This document shows positions 58,758-64,000 of a DNA stretch of 64,000 bases, piece after piece. The notes beneath the pieces were generated by a model. The model was not told the DNA's origin, did not search any database, and saw only the letters and a list, made by a program, of their open reading frames with translations. Position numbers and translations under genes: made by a program. Origin of the DNA: Physcomitrium patens (lineage: Eukaryota; Streptophyta; Bryopsida; Funariales; Funariaceae); the NCBI RefSeq assembly GCF_000002425.4, contig NC_037266.1, positions 10,153,817 to 10,217,816 on the forward strand, given 5' to 3'. Within the stretch, counting starts at the first letter, position 1. Each line of letters opens with the position of its first letter.

Positions 58758-60190
58758 TCATATATCATTGTCTATAAGAAATTGGTACTCTTTTTCCATA
58801 GTCTTCTCCCACTTGATTGCATCTTCATACTTCATACCATTACACAAAGATAATAGATCAGCAAGAAGAGCAACATTTGCATGTTCTTTACTTTGAGGAA
58901 GGATGTAATCCTTCCACCATTCGCCACGTTGCCTTCTTTCTCTTAAAGGATATCTCCTTTCACCTATAGAAGAACATTCGCCTTCTTGCACTCCTTGTTC
59001 TTTTCTAATTCTTAAATCTTGTCGTTTTTCACTCAATGGTTGGTACTCTTCATCATTATCATCATTCCAATCTTCAACATCTTCATTTCCTTCATTGCTG
59101 GTCCTAGTAATTATAAGAGCCTTCATCTTTTCAACCTTCTTTGGCTTTTCATCTTCATTATCTTCATCTTCTTGTTTCTTTGCTAAATTCAAAGATGTGT
59201 CCATAAATACACCATTACTCCCACTTGGACACATCTCCACTTGTTCATAAGCACTCTTCTACTCCAAAAACTCAACATCACGACTTTTGATGATCTTCTT
59301 GGTTTCCAAGCACATTAGCCTATATGCCTTATTACCTTCGCAATAACCAAGAAACACACACTTTGTACCTTTTGCATGAAGTTTGGACCTCATACAATGT
59401 AATCAAAGGTCATCATATGGGAAATGCAAGGCTGTCTCCCACTCCAAGCTTCTTGTAGTGTCATTCATGCAAGTGCACTTGTTGGACACCTATTTCTTGT
59501 ATACACTACATTCACCACAGCTTCCACCCAAAACTCATAGCCAAGATTTTGAGTATGAAGCATGCTCCTTGCCATCTCTATAATGGTTCGATTTGTCCTT
59601 TCAGCAACACCATTTTATTGTGGAGTATATGGAGTTGTGGTTTATCTAGCAATTCCTTCATTCTTCAAATAAACAACAAATTTCTTAGACATGTACTCAC
59701 CTCCATTATCCGTATGCAGCACCTTGATCTTGCATTCACTTTGTTTCTCAACGAGTGCTTTAAATTCCTTAAATCTCTAAAAGCATTTATTCTTGGCTTT
59801 AAGAATACAGATCTAAATCTTTCTTGAATAATCATCAATGAAAGTAAGAAAATATCTTGATCCTCCAATATTTGTGTTCTTCATAGGTCCACATACATCA
59901 GAATGAACAATCTCCAGTAACTTGATAGCACATGTTGCTACACTCTTTGGAAATGAGGCCCTTTGTTGTTTGGCTTGTATGCATCCTTCACATGAAAGTT
60001 ATTTTACATTATGGCTTATATTGCCAAGATCTAAGCCAATTACCATGGTCTTGAGATCTCTCATGCTCTTCACATTCAAATGGCCAAGGCGATGATGTCA
60101 TATATTCAACTTGTCTTGGTTTGATGTAAACTCAGCAAATGCGGCTACTTCCACTCCATTTACCTTCTTACAAATGAAGTAGTACAAATT
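58758..60190 (-). pseudogene. Copia integrase and linker to RT
   Basis: Frames broken by stops but motifs are clear on the minus strand: zinc domain HHRLGHLNVKSMRDLKT and CEGCIQAKQ; catalytic [28 protein letters not shown] and NGVAERTNRTIIEMARSML (D, D and E). The last part, 59240-58758, is open for 160 residues and is a charged linker ending in AIKWEKTMEKEYQFLIDND, the usual start of RT. Host-type functions are not implied. Confidence 0.85.
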
Positions 60191-60559
60191 TCATTCTTTT
60201 AAGCCTTTGAAGACCTTATCTCCACTCAATGTTCTTAAAAAACATCCATTCTTGTCAAATTGTACTTTAAAACCTTCTATTACAAGTTTACTCATCAAAA
60301 GTAGGTTTTGCTTCATCTTCGGCACATGAAGGATGTTTTTGAATTTGATCCTATTGGTTTGTCCATTCACAACCACCTCCACCATAATAGAACCAATTCC
60401 AATGGCTTCACATGTACCAATATCTGCCAACACCATGTTTGATGCTAGAATAGCCTCATAAGTATCAAATGAACACTTATAAGGTGTCATATGCTTGGAA
60501 CAATCTGAATCTACAATCCATCTTGACATGGCAGCTATAGAGGTCCCATTTGTTGCCAT
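60191..60559 (-). pseudogene. Copia protease region
   Basis: 122 residues open. The protease active site appears as WIVDSDCSKHMTPYK, where copia proteases have DSGAS/T; the glycine-alanine pair is replaced by D and C. Downstream segments (VPKMKQNLLLMSKLVIEGFK) are typical. The protease would not be expected to work as read. Confidence 0.85.
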
Positions 60560-60718
60560 GAATGCATAATCTTGTCCTCCAAACTCATCTTATACACTAT
60601 TTACATTCTCCTTCTTCATCTTTTTGCCTTTGTAGTAATTTCGAGCAAAATGGCCCACTTTGCCACAAATGAAGCAAGATTTGACATTACCTCGTTGATT
60701 TGAATAGTTTTCCTTGCC

Positions 60719-61348
60719 TTAACGTGAGTAGAGTGCTGAATCTCCACTTTGAGGCTCCTTTTCTTTCTTCTTGGTTACTTCATGGGCAAGTCTTGTCGTC
60801 ACATAATCCATTATAAGCTCTTTTAGATTGATGGATTTCAATGCTACAATAAGATAGTTGTAGGATTTGAGAAGGCTCATTAGCAAGGTTATGACAATAT
60901 CACTTTCTTCTGAAGGCTTGTCAACAATTGCTAGTTGATTTGTAAGAGCCTTTACCTTATTGACATGAGCCATGAGGTCTTCACCTTCTTCCATCTTGTA
61001 AGTAAAGAACTTCCTCCTTGTATAGATGATGTTGGATAAGTCTTTGCTCTCATAGATGTTGCAAAGAGTCTTCCATGCTTCCGCTGGTCCTTTGCAAGAG
61101 ATAATGTGGGAGAAGTTGGCTTCATCCACATTTGTTGCAATCAATCCAAAAGCCTTCTCTTTACGACATTTGAACTCCTTCTTCTCGTTCATATCAGCAG
61201 TTTTGCTTAGAGCCTCTTCACTTTCATCTACAATATCCCAAAGATCCAAAGATATCAACAAAAGTTCCATTTTTACCTTCCAATGGTAGAAATTGTCACC
61301 TCTAAACTTCTCAATAACTCTCAATCCTTCACCCTTACTTGAAGCCAT
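60719..61348 (-). CDS. Copia Gag (N-terminal 209 residues open)
   Basis: Starts MASSKGEGLRVIEKFRGDNF with YHWKVKMELLLISLDLWDIV, and continues AEAWKTLCNIYESKDLSN and TRRKFFTYKMEEGEDLMAHV, the standard plant copia Gag (UBN2-type). A TAA at 60719-60721 ends it early. Past it, at ~60700-60640, a zinc knuckle reads CFICGKVGHFARNYY, with the final cysteine replaced by tyrosine. Packages element RNA in the functional ancestor. Confidence 0.88.
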   Translation of the reverse strand: MASSKGEGLRVIEKFRGDNFYHWKVKMELLLISLDLWDIVDESEEALSKTADMNEKKEFKCRKEKAFGLIATNVDEANFSHIISCKGPAEAWKTLCNIYESKDLSNIIYTRRKFFTYKMEEGEDLMAHVNKVKALTNQLAIVDKPSEESDIVITLLMSLLKSYNYLIVALKSINLKELIMDYVTTRLAHEVTKKKEKEPQSGDSALYSR

Positions 61349-61903
61349 GTCTAAGGAAGAGTTGTATCAAAAAAATTGTAAGAAGAAGTCCTAATGCTCT
61401 CAAAAATGAGTAAGAAGGTTTTGTTGCCTTAGAATCCTAAAATCGTTCTATGTGAACAAACTAGTATTTTAACTCCCAAAAATTCTCTCAACTTCACTTT
61501 CAAAACTTGTCACAAGTCTGATGACTTATCTAAGTGTCTCAAATCTGATTTGCCATTCTAATATCTTTCTTATACTCACAAATCACCTCTATACGCCATA
61601 TGAAGCCTTTTAAGCACAATCAGCAACTTTAGGACATAAAATCATAAAGTTAGATTACCAAGGATCTATTTCAACAAAAGCACAATGTAAACTTTGTCTA
61701 TAAGTGAAAAATAAGATACTAACACCAAAATGCTCTTAACCACAAGTAAGATCAAACCATGATCTAGATCTAGATCTGAATCTGAAAGTTAGGTTCTTCC
61801 AAAGCCCAACATCAGTAACAACAACTTGATCTACTCCACACTTATAAAGCAACTTCAAAGAACTTCAAAAATTACTTAAGCAAATGTGAGAGGGCCCATA
61901 CTT

Positions 61904-62206
61904 TATTGAAGAAAAGAAGTCTAAAAGCTACAAACACTTAGCATCAGGAAGGATTATAGTCTAAGAGAAGTGTGGAGAAAGATAATTCTTACTTCCAACA
62001 GTCTTTACTTATAGGTGGTGGTTTCTTCACCAACGAGGCAACTTCCATTCTTTTGATATTACATCCATTTCTACCTCATCTAACTAAATCCTTGATGCCA
62101 CCACAATAACTTACTTTAACTCTTTGGTACCTTTTTACTATTAGCAACATACTATGCTTAATCTTTATGTGGTTGTAACTAAGCAAGTACTTGTTGATCT
62201 TCAATA
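61904..62206 (-). repeat. 5' LTR of the copia element
   Basis: 303 bp, TATTGAAGA to TCTTCAATA, a perfect 9-bp terminal inverted repeat. Flanked on the right by TAGTC, which matches the left flank of the other LTR. Confidence 0.88.
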
Positions 62207-62650
62207 TAGTCTTATTTCAAGACTTTCTAGTCTTCTTATTTTTGGCAATAGCCATTCTAGTTAATATTACATCACCTTTTGAGTGACTTTCTAGTTCTCT
62301 TTAGTAATAGAAGAGTATATTGACGATTCTCTTTCTTTAAGATTCATGTCCTTGACAGTTTGATAAGAGTGCAAATATATTATTTTTGTCTTATTTTAAA
62401 AGTGAGTGGATTACTCCACTTCTATTGTTGTATTTTAAAGGTTGCGGACTACCCACCTTTAAACAAAAAAAACTTATTTTCTAATATTGATCTTTTCCTT
62501 AAAGAGAGTGGATTATCTCTCTTTGTAGGAATTATTTTTAGAGGTTGCAGATTACCGTCCTCTAATTTAACTTTTGAATTTGTTTGAGTTATCTATCAAA
62601 GGAAGATTATAGATGCTTCTCTCTATGAAAGTGAGAATAAATTTGCAACT

Positions 62651-62857
62651 ATGGCAGATCTTCATGAGCTTGTCAACACTCTAAGAATACAAATCTCAAG
62701 TATTTTCAATGTAAATCATAGAAGTACTATGCCTATGCCTATAGAAGAAGTTCAGAGTCTGCGGCAAGAAGTTGTTCAGTTGAAAGAAGCAAGTAAATCA
62801 ACATCACAACCAAACAAATTCAAAAGTTATCTATATTTCTCCTATAGAAGTAGATAA
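62651..62857 (+). pseudogene. Element D: Gag N-terminal remnant
   Basis: ATG at 62651 after a ~290-bp leader. The product begins MADLHELVNTLRIQISSIFN and has a short helical stretch (EEVQSLRQEVVQLKEASKS), then runs into chromodomain DNA out of frame near 62830 and stops at 62857. In the complete relatives gag-pol occupies about 4.5 kb here. Confidence 0.75.
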
Positions 62858-63041
62858 TAACCAAAAGTTTGAAGTGGAAGAAGTCTTAGACTTAAGGTGG
62901 CACCGAAATAGGTTGGAATATCTTATTCATTTGTACGGATATGATATTAGTGAACATACATGGGAGCCATCAAAGAATCTTACAAATGTAGCAAAGAAAG
63001 TTGAAGTCTTTCATCAACGACATCTATCAAAACCAAGATGA
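62841..63041 (+). pseudogene. Element D: chromodomain remnant
   Basis: A frame of 66 codons from the deletion joint to a stop: PIEVDNNQKFEVEEVLDL, RNRLEYLIHLYGYDISEHTW, EPSKNLTNVAKKVEVFHQRH. It matches the C-terminal chromodomain of A and B with no stop or indel. No start codon of its own is visible, and it is in a different frame from the gag remnant. Confidence 0.8.
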
Positions 63042-63137
63042 ATAATAGCAAACCTTTGCTATAAAAGAAATAAGATCAAAGGAAAATAACATTCTCCCTT
63101 CTATCTTTCATTATAGCTTCTGTGTATTTGTGATGAG

Positions 63138-63560
63138 ATGGAGTACCAACAACTAGCAGATTCAAATCAAGAGCTTTTATTTGTAGACTTACCAGACAAG
63201 ACATTGCAATTGTCACAACCTTCAAGATGACAGAATCGAGATGAAGATCCTGAAGAACGAAATATCTTTTTTGGAATAGATAGCAAGATACAACGTGTTT
63301 GGTATCACAACCTTGGAAGAGACTTCCGATGTTTAGTGATTTTATTAGAGGTAGGAAGAACTCTTGACAATGTTCTAAATATTTTATTTAAAGGAAGTTA
63401 TGAAGGCCTCAACAATGATCAAATAATAGGATAGTCTTCTCACCCTAGTATGGGACACTATAGATGTTTGAGAGGACCTATCAACCATCTTCAAAGAGAG
63501 CAAAGATCGGAGTATGTAGCAAATACAATTTGCCACATCTTGGACTTTCTCAACATATGA
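63138..63560 (+). CDS. Extra ORF downstream of the chromodomain, element D copy (two internal stops)
   Basis: 423 nt, no indel relative to A and B despite considerable divergence. Two nonsense codons: TGA in the SQPSR-stop-QNRDED segment (CGA in A and B) and TAG at IIG-stop-SSHPS (TGG in A and B). Conserved parts: VWYHNLGRDFRCLVILLEVG, FKGSYEGLNNDQ, MGHYRCLRGPINHLQREQRS, YVANTICHILDFLNI. It begins ~97 nt after the chromodomain stop and ends ~27 bp before the polypurine tract, as in A. Confidence 0.6.
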
Positions 63561-63601
63561 AGACTGATCCTCATAGAACTCGTCTCTAGAAGGGGAGGTA
63601 A

Positions 63602-64000
63602 TGTCATAGACATATATATTTACCTCAATAGTTACTTATATGATTAAGTAGAAGTAGGTAAATATAGAATAATTTCATAAAGTCTTCTAGAAAAGCTTCC
63701 TAGAAGCTTCATAAATGTGGTTGACTTTAGATGTGTTTGTAGATTAGAAACTTAGCCAAAAAGCTAATCATATATTCATAGCTTGTAGAATAAGTTATCT
63801 CTGTGTAGTAGCTTGTGGAACAAGCCAACTACGTGGCGCATACATAGATAACTTGCCCTGTAAGATAAGACATGTGGCTAGCAAAGTCAATACATGTTGG
63901 AGGTTTTATAAGACATTGCTATGTAGCTCTTAGTTAGATAGTATATATTGAGATAAGAATGAAGCCTTCTTCACTTTTGTTAACGCCTTTCTAGTCTTAG
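63602..64000 (+). repeat. 3' LTR of element D, truncated by the window end
   Basis: Starts TGTCATAGACATATATAT after the polypurine tract and parallels the 5' LTR 57832-58234 through the TATA block (~63940) to the window end. Confidence 0.9.

Larger units (their letters stand above)
58235..62206 (-). mobile_element. Ty1/copia element lacking the RT core, inserted in the LTR of D
   Basis: 3972 bp with 303-bp LTRs (58235-58537, 61904-62206) and target duplication TAGTC (58230-58234, 62207-62211). Minus-strand order: LTR, gag, protease, integrase, a stub of RT, RNase H tail, polypurine tract (GTAAAGTGGGAG, 58549-58538), LTR. Integrase before RT identifies Ty1/copia. LTRs differ at roughly 20 positions by eye. 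Termini are TATTG...CAATA rather than TG...CA. Confidence 0.9.
57832..64000 (+). mobile_element. Element D: internally deleted Ty3/gypsy derivative, runs off the window
   Basis: 5' LTR 57832-58234 plus 62207-62357, split by a copia insertion. The interior (62358-63601) is only ~1.24 kb: leader, gag start, chromodomain, extra ORF, polypurine tract (63588-63601). The 3' LTR begins at 63602 (TGTCATAGACAT) and is cut by the window end. Protease, RT, RNase H and most integrase are missing, so it depended on relatives. The far target duplication is out of view; the left flank is CTACT. Confidence 0.85.

Noticed and set aside
1..64000. tRNA, rRNA, CRISPR or organellar insertion
   Set aside because: No cloverleaf, rRNA or spaced-repeat pattern was seen. 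The AT-rich tracts are explained by decayed retroelements and simple repeats, not plastid or mitochondrial genes.

Overview
The window looks like nuclear DNA of a land plant. It has two spliced host genes with plant-type architecture: a DRB-type double dsRNA-binding protein, and an EndoU ribonuclease whose five exons join in frame. Around them lie nested Ty3/gypsy chromodomain retrotransposons and one Ty1/copia element. Intergenic DNA is very AT-rich, while the DRB gene sits in a sharply GC-rich island. I cannot name the lineage from sequence alone.

Layout. (1) 1-32.2 kb is a retrotransposon nest. Its ends are two arms of a ~2.98 kb inverted repeat (1-2977 and 29193-32170), both carrying the same decayed Ty3 3' half. 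The left arm continues into the rest of that relic (G, minus strand); G also holds an internal duplication of its protease region and a ~185-bp tandem repeat (5.65-6.56 kb). Next comes an old plus-strand Ty3 element (F). Element A (8934-15309, minus, TSD TATGG, LTRs differing at one site) sits in F's gag. Element C (17135-28587, minus, TSD ATCTC) sits near F's 3' end. Element B (19586-25909, plus, TSD CAGGT) sits in C's reverse transcriptase. (2) 32.2-37.4 kb is AT-rich, with one unrecognised ORF of normal composition near 33.2-33.6 kb and one Ty3 relic. (3) 37.4-42.6 kb is a GC-rich, strongly G-skewed island holding the DRB gene (coding exons 38902-40684, plus). (4) 42.6-48.7 kb is AT-rich with no gene recognised. 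(5) 48.7-51.3 kb is the EndoU gene (minus; 484 residues after splicing). (6) 53.2-64 kb is a second nest: a truncated Ty3 end (J), gag relics of another family, and a Ty3 deletion derivative (D, plus, running off the window) whose 5' LTR is split by a Ty1/copia element lacking its RT core (58235-62206, TSD TAGTC).

The two host genes converge (DRB plus, EndoU minus). Both products act on RNA, but nothing in the sequence ties them into one pathway. Every autonomous element is disabled: A by nonsense codons, B by nonsense codons and an in-frame loss of the RT active site, C by decay and a 3' deletion, D by loss of nearly all of gag-pol, the copia by loss of RT.

The most unusual signal is an extra sense ORF of exactly 140 codons between the chromodomain stop and the polypurine tract. 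It has identical length in A, B and D although each copy carries different nonsense mutations; a weaker relic is visible in F, and G and J lack it. I do not recognise its product.
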